In this document: positions 44,499-53,172 of the stretch, in pieces | How positions within the stretch are numbered: the first letter of the stretch is position 1 | Layout: the number at the start of each line of letters is the position of its first letter | DNA from: Clostridia bacterium | GTDB taxonomy: Bacteria; Bacillota; Clostridia; Oscillospirales; Acutalibacteraceae | DNA: 64,000 bases | Assembly (NCBI GenBank): GCA_017474125.1 | Contig: JAFVIF010000045.1 | Span: 30,322-94,321 of the forward strand | Reading direction: 5' to 3' | Notes under the pieces: model-generated | Told to the model about the DNA's origin: nothing | The model's input: only the letters and a program-made list of their open reading frames with translations | The model's database searches: none | Translations under genes and position numbers: made by a program

Positions 44499-45151
44499 AA
44501 AGGATCATTTCTTTAATAGTTTTCGTTTTGCTTTTCTGCAGTTTTTCACTTTTAGTGTGTGCATACGGCGGAAATGTTACCTATAGCGGTAACGCAGGGA
44601 ACTTTGTATTCGAACCCGGTAGTGATTATTCCATAACCGATTTGTTCCCGGATTTTAAAGACGTTATGCCTGGCGACAGCATAACTCAGAAAATAACAGT
44701 TAAAAATAATGCCGACCAAAAGGTTGCGGTAAAAATTTATATTCGTTCATTAGGCGCCCATAAGGAATCGGCAGAGTTTTTGAGTAAGCTTGATTTAACC
44801 GTTGCCGTATGCGACCAAAACGAAATGCCGTATATGTTTGAGGCAAAAGCTAACGAAACGGCGCAGCTTACCGATTGGGTATGTCTTGGTACGCTTTATT
44901 CCGGCGGCGAGGTTGACCTTGACGTAACCTTAAAGGTGCCGGTTGAGCTTGATAATGAGTTTATGAACAGCGTTGGCTATTTTGATTGGGAGTTTAAGGT
45001 AGAGGAATTTCCCTCGAAGCCCGATGACCCCAAGCCACCGCAAACAGGTGATAACGCCTATATTATATTTTGGTCTTCACTTGCCATAATTACGGTTATT
45101 GCTTTAATTATTCTTTTGTACCGAAAGAAAAAAGAAGAAAAACACGCATAA
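44495..45151 (+). CDS. Cell-wall-anchored protein with PPQTGD sorting motif
   Basis: This 218-residue protein has a conventional signal peptide (cleavage near CAYGG 22-26), a beta-sandwich domain (MPGDSITQKITVKNNADQKV), a proline-rich linker (KPDDPK) and a C-terminal sorting signal PPQTGD (181-186), membrane span, then RKKKEEK. The motif is a sortase variant of LPXTG. It is the only protein of the locus with a cell-wall anchor and could be the fibre base. No sortase gene is in the window. Confidence 0.88.
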   Translation: MKRIISLIVFVLLFCSFSLLVCAYGGNVTYSGNAGNFVFEPGSDYSITDLFPDFKDVMPGDSITQKITVKNNADQKVAVKIYIRSLGAHKESAEFLSKLDLTVAVCDQNEMPYMFEAKANETAQLTDWVCLGTLYSGGEVDLDVTLKVPVELDNEFMNSVGYFDWEFKVEEFPSKPDDPKPPQTGDNAYIIFWSSLAIITVIALIILLYRKKKEEKHA

Positions 45152-45171
45152 GAATTAAGGAGGGATAGGGT

Positions 45172-45819
45172 ATGCGTTTTTATTCGAAAAAGCAAATATA
45201 TAAACAAATCGCCTTATTCCTTAGCATATGTGCCTTAATCGTTTGGTGTATTCTCGGCACAGGTGCATCGCTGGCGTGGTTTACCGATACCTCTCCTGAA
45301 ATCAACAACATATTCCATTGTGCTGAATTTGATTTGGTGGTATCTCACCGCATAACCGATGGAAAATGGCAAGAGGTTGACAGTCATACCAAAATTTTTG
45401 ATGAAGAAGCTCTGTACGAACCCGGCTATGTGCAGGTCGTATATCTAAAAGCGGAAAACAAAGGTACTGTTCCGTTTAAGCTTTCTGCGGCAGTTAATGT
45501 AAATGGTTGCATCGTTGCAACCAACGTGTTCGGTCAGGAATTTATGCTACAGGACTACTTAAAATTCGGCATTACAACCGCCGACAGCGAAGAAGAAATG
45601 AAGAACAGTGTTCCTAACCGTGAAAAGGCTGTGGAAATCGCAGATATGCCCTTGCACAACTATGACAGCGAAACAGCGGTCTTGAACCCCGGTGAAACCA
45701 AGTATATTGCACTGATCGTACGTATGCCCGAAGAAGTCGGCAACGTAGCAAACTACCGAGGCGATACCGTTCCGAAGGTTGAACTTGGCATCACCGTAAA
45801 GGCGGAGCAGGCAAAATAA
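45172..45819 (+). CDS. SipW-dependent camelysin-like protein
   Basis: This 215-residue protein has a SipW-type signal (IALFLSICALIVWCILGTGA then SLAWFTDTS) and a camelysin-like domain: LYEPGYVQVVYLKAENKGTV, PFKLSAAVNV, AVLNPGETKYIALIVRMPEE. EPGYV resembles the WEPGYVE segment of the modular proteins but it has no passenger. Probably a minor or accessory fibre subunit. Preceded by AAGGAGGG. Confidence 0.83.
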   Translation: MRFYSKKQIYKQIALFLSICALIVWCILGTGASLAWFTDTSPEINNIFHCAEFDLVVSHRITDGKWQEVDSHTKIFDEEALYEPGYVQVVYLKAENKGTVPFKLSAAVNVNGCIVATNVFGQEFMLQDYLKFGITTADSEEEMKNSVPNREKAVEIADMPLHNYDSETAVLNPGETKYIALIVRMPEEVGNVANYRGDTVPKVELGITVKAEQAK

Positions 45820-45856
45820 TAAATTTTTCAAAAATATGAGAAAAGGAGGGTGAAAA

Positions 45857-46561
45857 ATGAAAAAAAGCTTTAGTGAATTTTTTCATTTATCGCAGCAAGA
45901 AAAGATATGTGAAAAGGCAATGCTTGTACGTGCCGCTGCTTCGGTGCTTATTATTGTAATTTGCTTAGCTGTTATGGGCACGAGCGCCTATGCGTATTTT
46001 ACCTGTAACGTCACCTCCAATTCCAACGTTTTGAAAGCTGCAACATTTGAAGTGCAGGTAAAGGTTACTGACCAAAACGGTGCTGATCTGCCTGTATCGG
46101 GTCAAAATGAATTGGAGGTAAGCTTAAAGGCGGGGGAAACCTATACGGTGGAAATAGAGCGTGTAGGTGATGCCAAAACCGGCTTTGTGATAATCAAGGC
46201 GGAAGGCTGTAATATGGTTTATTATACCTGTCAGCTTGGTAAGGGGACAGAAGGAAATATTCCTGATATAACCTTTACCCTTATGCCTACCTTTGATACA
46301 ACTGTTACCTTTGACAGAAGCTGGGGAACCTCATCCTATTTTGCCGATTACGTTAACAATGGCATTAATAAAGAGGAATACATAATAGATAACGAAAGTA
46401 TTAAAATGATAGTAAACGGCATTACTAATCCTGCTTCCTATTCGTTAGATGATACGAGCGAGGATAATATAAACCAAGAAAATAATGAACAGCAAATCGA
46501 CACCACTGAAAAACAGGAAAATGAAAAAAACAGTATTTGGGAACTTATTCAAAATGAGTAA
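45857..46561 (+). CDS. SipW-dependent secreted protein, divergent
   Basis: This 234-residue protein has an unusually long cytosolic leader (about 24 residues) before a hydrophobic core and AYAYFTCNVTSNSN, matching a SipW-type signal. A beta-sandwich domain follows (SLKAGETYTVEIERVGDAKT) and a low-complexity acidic, Asn/Gln-rich tail (about 195-234). The tail is unlike its neighbours. Function in the fibre locus is inferred from position. Confidence 0.8.
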   Translation: MKKSFSEFFHLSQQEKICEKAMLVRAAASVLIIVICLAVMGTSAYAYFTCNVTSNSNVLKAATFEVQVKVTDQNGADLPVSGQNELEVSLKAGETYTVEIERVGDAKTGFVIIKAEGCNMVYYTCQLGKGTEGNIPDITFTLMPTFDTTVTFDRSWGTSSYFADYVNNGINKEEYIIDNESIKMIVNGITNPASYSLDDTSEDNINQENNEQQIDTTEKQENEKNSIWELIQNE

Positions 46562-46760
46562 TAATAAAAAAACGTATAAATGCGAAAAAAATCGAATAAC
46601 AGGTAAAAAAGAAAATAAATGCGAAGAATATGAGTGCTGTGTAATATGCGGTGCAGTTACATCTATTCCCGTTTCTTTGCCTATAAATATCCGAGTAAAC
46701 TACGTAGTAGGCTGCGGTCAGCTATGTGAAGAATGCGGTAATCAGTATATTGATAATTAA
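46554..46760 (+). CDS. Small zinc-ribbon-like protein
   Basis: This 68-residue frame starts at ATG 46554, overlapping the previous stop by 8 bp. It has CCVICG and CGQLCEECG, a four-cysteine zinc site, and a lysine-rich N-terminus. The ribosome site is weak, so translation would depend on coupling. No known function; last gene before the terminator. Confidence 0.65.
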   Translation: MSNNKKTYKCEKNRITGKKENKCEEYECCVICGAVTSIPVSLPINIRVNYVVGCGQLCEECGNQYIDN

Positions 46761-46765
46761 AAAAG

Positions 46766-46797
46766 AAAACGCTTAGGTGAAAACCTAAGCGTTTTTT
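46766..46797. terminator. Bidirectional terminator between fibre locus and GH2 gene
   Basis: A 13-bp perfect stem with GAAA tetraloop (46766-46778 with 46783-46795) has an A-run and a T-run, ending the plus-strand fibre locus and probably also the minus-strand GH2 gene. Confidence 0.9.
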
Positions 46798-46809
46798 GTT
46801 GCGTATTTT

Positions 46810-49065
46810 TTAATCTTTTTTCTTGGGACGTTTGATTTTATTGAGCTTAGCGTTAAGGTCTAAAAGCTGTTCTTTGGTAAACTTAACGTCTGCCATACCG
46901 CCCATAAGGGTAAAGAGTCGAAGTACGGTGAAGCCGCCCATCATACTCATCATTTCGGGACCGACCTCAAAGCCGGCGGCCTTCATTCCGCCACCGTCCT
47001 TGCCGCCACCGAGGAATTTGCCTGCAAGTGTCATAAAGAGCATTTTGCCCTGTATAGTGGCTAAAACGTCGCTCATTTTGTCGTTAAGGGAAAGGTATCC
47101 TTCGGGAGCTTCAATATCAAACCAGTTGAGCACAGCGCCCTTTTCAACAAGTCTGTAGGCTTGGTTGAATTCTTCTACCTTTTTAATCTTGCCGCAATCC
47201 TTATATTCGCCTGCAACTGCAACAAGCTCGGTTTCGCCCTTATTTTCTACTTCAAAATAGAAGAAGTGGTCCTCGGCAGTCTTTTTACCTACCGATACGC
47301 CGTTTGCAAAAAGCTCAACCTCGGGAAGGTTAGAGTAAACCGTTACCTTGGTAACGTCCGCTACTCTGTCAACGTAGCGCTTGCCGCAAAGGTGAACGAA
47401 GGGCTCATCGGAAAGCCAAGCCTTATAAGCGTAGAAGGCGTCTTTTTTATACTTTCTGTCAAAGGTAACGAGACCCTTATGGTTCTGTCCGTTTTCGCCG
47501 CCCTCGTTACGTGCATCGGCACCGAAGTCGAACATATTCCATACGTGGGTAGCCCACATATATTTTCTGGTGAATAATTGTTTAATAAGCTCCTCGTGAT
47601 AGTAAGCCTGATATTCCTCGGTGTAGTCACCCTGAACGGGGGTGGAGGTGTGCCAGTTAAGTGCTTCACAGCCATACTCACTACAGCCGATAGGAATATT
47701 GGGATGAGTCTTATGGAAATTATCAAACCAAGGACCGTTCATACTCGTTTCGCCGCCGTACCAACCAAAATAATGGTTATAGGAAACAACGTCGGGAATT
47801 TGTAAATAGGGGTCGTCGATTTTGCACATAGAAACGGCCGCAATAGTGGTAAGACGAGTTTTGTCCATAAGGTGACAAAGGTCGTTAAGCACCCTGTGAT
47901 TGTCGAGTAAATCCTCGTCACTGCCGCCGATACCGATTTCGTTGGAAAGTCCCCAAACTACGATAGAAGGATGGTTGTAGTTTTGAGTAATAAGCTCCTT
48001 CATTTGAGAAATGGTGTTGTCTCGGCCATCCTTCATATGTTTGGAAATATAGGGGATTTCTGCCCAAATCACAAGACCCTTTTCATCGCAAAGGTCATAG
48101 AAATATTGGTCGTGCTGATAGTGAGCAAGGCGAATGGTGGTGGCGCCTACCTCACAAATAAGCTCAATATCCTCCTCGTGATGCTCGGGAAGAAGAGCGT
48201 TACCGTAGCCCCATCTGTCCTGATGGCGGGAAACACCGCGAAGGGGATACTCCTCACCGTTAAGAATAAAACCGTTGTCGGGGTCGATTTTAAAGGTACG
48301 GCAACCGAAACGGGTGCATACGTTGTCAAGCACCCTTCCGTTTTCAATAATTTCAGCCTCTACGCAGTAAAGGTAGGGGTCGCGTCTGCCGTTCCAGAGG
48401 TGAACATTTTCAAGATTGAATATTGCAAAGGAAGCGTCGGTTTCAATCTGAGAAATTTCGTTTTCTTCTCTGTCATATACGGTATAGCGGATAGACTGAC
48501 CCTCTTTAAGCGGGGTGGTGTAAACCTCAACCTCTACCTTAGCGTCACTGCCGATAATTTCGGGGGTAACCTTAATACCGGGGGTGCCGAAGTAGTCGAG
48601 GTCGAAGTGTGTTTCGTTAACGCATATAATATTAACGTCTCGGTACAAACCTCCATAGAAGGTGAAGTCTGCCATTTGTGGATAAACAGTTTCGTTTGCA
48701 GAGTTGTCTACAACAATAACCAAAAGGTTAACCGCCGCTAAATCATCGGTAAGATTAACCCTCCAGGTGGAATAACCGCCGTCGTGGTGAGCAAGGCTTT
48801 TGCCGTTTAAATAAACGTCGGCTGAAGAGTTGGCACCCTTTATTTCAAGATAATACTCGTCGGCTTCGGGAAGGTCGGACTTATTAAAGGACTTAGCGTA
48901 ATAGCCTTTACCTCTGAAGTAATCGTTGTCGCCGTCCTGACCGTCAATAGCGTTCCAGGAATGGGGAAGATTTACAAAATCCCACTTGTTATCAATAACG
49001 GTAGGAATTTCGGTTGCGAGCTTTGTAAACGCCCATTTTGCATTGAAATTAACAATAGTTCTCAA
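46810..49065 (-). CDS. Glycoside hydrolase family 2 (beta-galactosidase or beta-glucuronidase)
   Basis: This 751-residue cytoplasmic enzyme starts at TTG 49065, with AGGAGG 9 nt upstream. Domain order is sugar-binding jelly roll (1-150), immunoglobulin-like (about 155-255), TIM barrel (about 260-550) with acid/base E376 in WGLSNEIG and nucleophile E463 in GCSEYG, then an unusual Gly/Met-rich C-terminal extension (about 645-751). NHKGL (528-532) resembles the N-x-K of glucuronidases, but galactosidases of this branch have N-D-K-G-L at the same place, so it does not decide. The neighbouring uronate genes favour glucuronide cleavage; the sequence alone favours galactosidase. Confidence 0.88.
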   Translation of the reverse strand: MRTIVNFNAKWAFTKLATEIPTVIDNKWDFVNLPHSWNAIDGQDGDNDYFRGKGYYAKSFNKSDLPEADEYYLEIKGANSSADVYLNGKSLAHHDGGYSTWRVNLTDDLAAVNLLVIVVDNSANETVYPQMADFTFYGGLYRDVNIICVNETHFDLDYFGTPGIKVTPEIIGSDAKVEVEVYTTPLKEGQSIRYTVYDREENEISQIETDASFAIFNLENVHLWNGRRDPYLYCVEAEIIENGRVLDNVCTRFGCRTFKIDPDNGFILNGEEYPLRGVSRHQDRWGYGNALLPEHHEEDIELICEVGATTIRLAHYQHDQYFYDLCDEKGLVIWAEIPYISKHMKDGRDNTISQMKELITQNYNHPSIVVWGLSNEIGIGGSDEDLLDNHRVLNDLCHLMDKTRLTTIAAVSMCKIDDPYLQIPDVVSYNHYFGWYGGETSMNGPWFDNFHKTHPNIPIGCSEYGCEALNWHTSTPVQGDYTEEYQAYYHEELIKQLFTRKYMWATHVWNMFDFGADARNEGGENGQNHKGLVTFDRKYKKDAFYAYKAWLSDEPFVHLCGKRYVDRVADVTKVTVYSNLPEVELFANGVSVGKKTAEDHFFYFEVENKGETELVAVAGEYKDCGKIKKVEEFNQAYRLVEKGAVLNWFDIEAPEGYLSLNDKMSDVLATIQGKMLFMTLAGKFLGGGKDGGGMKAAGFEVGPEMMSMMGGFTVLRLFTLMGGMADVKFTKEQLLDLNAKLNKIKRPKKKD

Positions 49066-49101
49066 TGGTATTTACCTCCTTGTTTTTTGCTTGTTAAAAC
49101 C

Positions 49102-49130
49102 ATTATAACATACTTTTTTGAAAAAGTATG
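49102..49130 (-). promoter_or_regulatory. Probable promoter -10 with palindromic operator for the GH2 gene
   Basis: On the minus strand a perfect TATAAT (49107-49102) lies next to a 22-bp palindrome (49109-49118 with 49121-49130, arms CATACTTTTT/AAAAAGTATG, 2-nt centre) that occupies the spacer. The -35 box is poor, consistent with an activated or repressed promoter. Could be bound by the AraC-type protein at 50848 or another regulator. Confidence 0.5.
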
Positions 49131-49141
49131 AAATTTTTATT

Positions 49142-49175
49142 TAAAAACGTCCGATTGGTTTTCGCAATCGGACGT
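49142..49175 (-). terminator. Intrinsic terminator of the GPH symporter gene
   Basis: An 11-bp perfect stem (49147-49157 with 49165-49175) is followed on the minus strand by five T residues. It separates the symporter transcript from the GH2 gene, which has its own promoter. Confidence 0.85.
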
Positions 49176-49210
49176 AAAGATGACGTGGCGTCTTATGCTA
49201 TATGGCAGTA

Positions 49211-50617
49211 TTATTCTTCGTCGCGTCCAAGCTCCTCATTCATCTTGGCAAGAGTTTTCTTGTCAAGATTGTAAATAAGGCCAAGACCGATAAACTGAAG
49301 AATAGCGGAGAACATATAAGTAGCTGCTACGATATAACGCATATTAACTGCAACGTCCCAAAGCTGATTGCCTTCGTTTGCGCCAACGTAACCGAAAGCA
49401 ACCATTATGATAAGCACGAGGGAGGGGCCAATGCCCTGAGCTAACTTTCTGAAGAAGGAATGGAGAGAATAAACGGTGCCTTCCTCACGCTTGCCGGTTT
49501 TCCACTCGTTGTAGTCGATAGCGTCGCCCATCATTGCCCAAGAAACGGTAGAGTAAATACCGAGGCCGAGGGAGAAGATAAGCTGGCATACAATGTAGAT
49601 TAAAAGGTCAAGATTTGTATTGTTAGGAATTACAACGAAAAGACCTAAGCCTGCTACCATAGAAACGATAGAGCCGAAGGTTGCAAGCTCTTTTTTACCA
49701 AACTTGGCAACGGCGCTACGTGCAAGAGGAGTGAATACAACAATCGGAATCATAGCGAAAAGCTGAACGATACCCGAAATCTTAACGTTGTTGTAGTAAG
49801 ACTGGAATATAACGGTAACTGCGGTAGCAGCGCCTTGCATACCGATAAACATACCCATAGCGGCAACGGTAGCGCCAACTGCGGGACGGTTCTTTATAAA
49901 GTTGCCGAAAGCCTTGAATACGTTGAACTTGGGAGCATCTTCGTTGAGCTCTACGTTGGTATCAACGCGGATTTCGGTGTTTCTGATCATAAACTGGAAG
50001 CAAAGGAAGCCCAAAAGACCCATTATAAGTGCGGCAATGAATACGCGCTCACCAATAAGGTTGTCGTTCTCATCATACATAATGAAGGGAAGAATAACCA
50101 TAGGAAGCATATTGCCGAAAATGGAGCCTACGCTTCTCCAAGCGGAAAGGGAAGCTCTGTCCTTAACGTCGTTGGAAATAAGGGAAAGAAGGGAGCCGTA
50201 AGGAACGTTAGCTACGGTATAGAAGGCATCCCAAACAACGTAGCCTGCAATAAAGATTATAGCCTTAGCCCAAACGGGTGCGTTGGGGAAGGGGAGGAAG
50301 CAGCAAGCGCCGCCGATAATAAGACCGATAGAGCCAGCCCAAATATAGGTGAGGAACTTATTGCGCTTATATTTATGTTTGTCTGCGTCAATGATCGAAC
50401 CGATAAGGGGATCGTTAATAGCGTCCCAAACCTGCACCACGATAAGGAGAAGTGCATACCAAAGGTCCATACCCATAAACTGAGTCCAGAATATTGACAT
50501 TGTGGACTTGAGTGCGAAGCTCATATTACAGCCAAGGTCGCCCGCCGCATAAGCAACGCTGTCGCGGATGCCAAACTTTCTGTGGCCGTTTGCATCCAAT
50601 TTGATTTCTTTTGCCAT
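49211..50617 (-). CDS. GPH-family glycoside/hexuronide:cation symporter
   Basis: This 468-residue 12-span major facilitator of the MelB/UidB type starts at ATG 50617 after AGAGGG. Marks are GIRDSVAYAAGDLGCNMSF, DAINDPLIGSIIDADK (the cation-site Asp residues), and DAIDYNEWKTGKREEGTVYS, all characteristic of the glycoside-pentoside-hexuronide family. Divergent from the AraC regulator and uxu genes, it probably brings in the glycoside that the GH2 enzyme cleaves. Confidence 0.92.
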   Translation of the reverse strand: MAKEIKLDANGHRKFGIRDSVAYAAGDLGCNMSFALKSTMSIFWTQFMGMDLWYALLLIVVQVWDAINDPLIGSIIDADKHKYKRNKFLTYIWAGSIGLIIGGACCFLPFPNAPVWAKAIIFIAGYVVWDAFYTVANVPYGSLLSLISNDVKDRASLSAWRSVGSIFGNMLPMVILPFIMYDENDNLIGERVFIAALIMGLLGFLCFQFMIRNTEIRVDTNVELNEDAPKFNVFKAFGNFIKNRPAVGATVAAMGMFIGMQGAATAVTVIFQSYYNNVKISGIVQLFAMIPIVVFTPLARSAVAKFGKKELATFGSIVSMVAGLGLFVVIPNNTNLDLLIYIVCQLIFSLGLGIYSTVSWAMMGDAIDYNEWKTGKREEGTVYSLHSFFRKLAQGIGPSLVLIIMVAFGYVGANEGNQLWDVAVNMRYIVAATYMFSAILQFIGLGLIYNLDKKTLAKMNEELGRDEE

Positions 50618-50764
50618 GTTGTTACCCTCTTTTCTTAAAAATTTGGGGCATAGTAACCCCGTTAAGAATATCACCAATATTAAGTATAATGTATTTTGTT
50701 GAATATTGTGAGTAAAAAATTAATATACTTTTGTAAAATTTTTATTATATCGGCAGAAATGCTG

Positions 50765-50793
50765 TTGTAATTAACCAAAAGTTATGTTAAAAT
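50765..50793 (+). promoter_or_regulatory. Promoter for the AraC-type regulator
   Basis: TTGTAA (50765-50770) and TAAAAT (50788-50793) are 17 nt apart, about 55 nt upstream of the GTG start. The 230-bp region 50618-50847 it shares with the divergent symporter is where regulator sites are expected; no clear direct repeat stands out. Confidence 0.55.
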
Positions 50794-50847
50794 CAATAAA
50801 GTAATTATGGAAAATTATGTGATTTGGCTATAAGGAGAGGAAAATAG

Positions 50848-52068
50848 GTGCATTATATTGCCGAGCTCAGTTTTCTTTGCGAAGTACTTAAAAAGAATAT
50901 GATTAACGCCACTGTCCTATCCCCCGACGATACTGTTATGAAAACCGTAGGCGAAAGCTTTAAATCGGTTTTAAGCTTTTTGGATTTTTCAAATGTAAAA
51001 ATAAGTGACTATACGGGAAGGGTAGAGCCCTTTACATTATATAAAACCTCTGATTTGTTCGGCTTTAATTATATGTATATGCTTCTTCACGATACCGAAG
51101 CGCCTTCGGTATTCTTCATCGGCCCTTTTTTATACTACGAAATGTCGCAAAGGCAAATACTTGAAATTGCCGAAAAGAACGGTATTGCGCCTAAGGACCA
51201 CCACGTATTCAGTGAATTTTATTCAAGCATTCCCGTAGTGGGCGAAAACAGCAGCGTTAACGTAATGGTGGACACCTTTTGCGAAAGAATGTGGCGCACC
51301 TCCTCCTTTGCTGTTGTTGATATACAAAACGAATGGCGCTTTTCCGTTTCTCCCATAAACAGCACCATAGGAGACGACGGGGATACCGCGCTTCGCAATA
51401 TGAAGGCTATGGAGCTTCGTTACGAATACGAAAATGAGCTTATTCAGGCGGTGTCAATGGGTCAGCTTCATAAGGCGGATATACTTTTATCCCGTTTTAG
51501 TGAAGAAAAATTTGAAAAACGTACTCCTGACTCCTTGCGTAATGCAAAAAACTATTGTATAATAACTAATACGTTGTTGCGAAAGGCAGCGGAAAGCGGA
51601 GGCGTGCACCCGATTTACCTTGACAGGGTTTCCTCAAGCTTTGCACAAAGCATTGAACAGCTCGGCTCTACTGCCGATTGCGGCTCCCTTATAAGTGAGA
51701 TGTTCAAAAGCTATTGCCGACTTGTTCGTAAGCATTCAATGAAGGAATATTCGCCCATAGTTCAAAAAACCATTGTTATCATTGAATCGGATTTATCTTC
51801 TAATCTGACGCTGAGCAGTCTTGCCGCAAGGCAAAATTTAAGCGCGGGCTATCTTTCGAATATTTTCAGCAAGGAAACGGGTAAAACCGTAACCGAATAT
51901 ATTAGGGAAAAAAGAATAAAGCACGCGGCATTTTTACTTCGTACCACCCATTTGCAAATACAAACGGTTGCGCTTCATTGCGGAATAATGGACGTGCAGT
52001 ATTTTTCTAAAGTGTTTAAAAAGCTTATGGGAAAAACCCCTAAGGAATACAGGGAATCTACTAAATAA
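50848..52068 (+). CDS. AraC-family transcriptional regulator
   Basis: This 406-residue protein starts at GTG 50848, 7 nt after AAGGAGAGG. The C-terminal about 100 residues hold two helix-turn-helix motifs (LTLSSLAARQNLSAGYLSNI and TVALHCGIMDVQYFSKVFKK, ending GKTPKEYRES). The N-terminal about 290 residues are a sensor I do not recognise; there are no membrane spans, so it senses something in the cytosol. Position between the symporter and uxuA suggests it controls uronate or glycoside use. Confidence 0.9.
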   Translation: MHYIAELSFLCEVLKKNMINATVLSPDDTVMKTVGESFKSVLSFLDFSNVKISDYTGRVEPFTLYKTSDLFGFNYMYMLLHDTEAPSVFFIGPFLYYEMSQRQILEIAEKNGIAPKDHHVFSEFYSSIPVVGENSSVNVMVDTFCERMWRTSSFAVVDIQNEWRFSVSPINSTIGDDGDTALRNMKAMELRYEYENELIQAVSMGQLHKADILLSRFSEEKFEKRTPDSLRNAKNYCIITNTLLRKAAESGGVHPIYLDRVSSSFAQSIEQLGSTADCGSLISEMFKSYCRLVRKHSMKEYSPIVQKTIVIIESDLSSNLTLSSLAARQNLSAGYLSNIFSKETGKTVTEYIREKRIKHAAFLLRTTHLQIQTVALHCGIMDVQYFSKVFKKLMGKTPKEYRESTK

Positions 52069-52069
52069 A

Positions 52070-52099
52070 TTGAAAGTGCCTACGCTTTGATTTTATAAA
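52070..52099 (+). promoter_or_regulatory. Possible promoter for uxuA-uxuB-kdgA-kdgK
   Basis: TTGAAA (52070-52075) and TATAAA (52094-52099) are 18 nt apart, starting at the end of the regulator gene. Weak but well placed, 21 nt before the uxuA start and including its ribosome site region. Confidence 0.4.
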
Positions 52100-52120
52100 T
52101 TAAATTCAGGAGGATGAATT

Positions 52121-53170
52121 ATGAATATGAAAATGTCTTTCCGTCATTACGGTGATGGCGACCCGATATCCTTGCAGTACATTTCTCAAATACCGGGTAT
52201 GCGTTCCATTGTTTCGGCGGTTTACGACGTTAAGCCCGGTGAGATTTGGCCTGAGGAAAGCCTTGCTAAAATTAAGGCGCAGTGTGAGGAAAACGGACTT
52301 GTTTTCGACGTTGTAGAGTCTATCCCCGTTCATGAGGATATTAAGCTTGGCAGGGGAGACGTAGATAAGCTTTTAGAGGTTTACTGTGAGAATATTCGCC
52401 GCTGTGCAAAATACGGTGTAAAATGTGTTACCTATAACTTTATGCCTGTATTTGACTGGACTCGTACTCAGCTTGACAAGGAAGCTGCGGATGGCTCCAC
52501 CAGCCTTGTAATGTATTGGGAGCAGATGAAGGGCCTTGACCCTCTTAAGGATGATATTCATCTTCCCGGTTGGGACTCCAGCTATACTCAGGATGAGGTT
52601 AGAGAGCTTATTAATGCTTACGGTGAAATCGGTGCTGAGGGACTTTGGGCAAACCTTGAAAAATTCCTTAAAAAGGTTATTCCCGTTGCCGAGGAAAATG
52701 GAGTAAGAATGGCTATCCATCCCGACGACCCGCCCTATCCCATTTTCGGCCTTCCGAGAATTATAACCAATGAGGAAAACCTTGACCGCTTCTTGAAAAT
52801 TGTGGACAGCCCTGCGAACTCTCTTTGCCTTTGCACAGGCAGTCTCGGCTGTGCGGAAAGCAACGATATTCCCAAAATGGTTAGAAAATATGCCGAAATG
52901 GACAGAATCGCATTTATGCATATAAGAAACGTAAAAATTATGGAGGATGGCTCCTTTGAGGAAAGAGCGCATCTTTCTTCCTGCGGCTCTCTTGATATTT
53001 ACGATATCGTTAAGGCTCTTACCGATAATAATTACAGCGGCTACGTGCGTCCCGACCACGGCAGAATGATTTGGGGAGAAACAGGTAAGCCTGGCTACGG
53101 TCTTTTTGACAGAGCCTTAGGCGCGGCGTATATTAACGGTCTTTTTGAGGCCTGCGAAAAAGGAGAATAA
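52121..53170 (+). CDS. uxuA: Mannonate dehydratase
   Basis: This 349-residue enzyme dehydrates D-mannonate to 2-keto-3-deoxygluconate. Family features include MSFRHYGDGDPISLQYISQI, VTYNFMPVFDWTRT, MAIHPDDPPYPIFGLPRI and YVRPDHGRMIWGE, which supply the metal and substrate site. AGGAGG precedes the ATG. First gene of a four-gene hexuronate operon. Confidence 0.96.
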   Translation: MNMKMSFRHYGDGDPISLQYISQIPGMRSIVSAVYDVKPGEIWPEESLAKIKAQCEENGLVFDVVESIPVHEDIKLGRGDVDKLLEVYCENIRRCAKYGVKCVTYNFMPVFDWTRTQLDKEAADGSTSLVMYWEQMKGLDPLKDDIHLPGWDSSYTQDEVRELINAYGEIGAEGLWANLEKFLKKVIPVAEENGVRMAIHPDDPPYPIFGLPRIITNEENLDRFLKIVDSPANSLCLCTGSLGCAESNDIPKMVRKYAEMDRIAFMHIRNVKIMEDGSFEERAHLSSCGSLDIYDIVKALTDNNYSGYVRPDHGRMIWGETGKPGYGLFDRALGAAYINGLFEACEKGE

Positions 53171-53172
53171 TA

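Noticed and set aside
47971-48741. 256-codon open frame on the plus strand opposite the GH2 gene
   Set aside because: Shadow of the GH2 gene; no ribosome site and no domain-like pattern.
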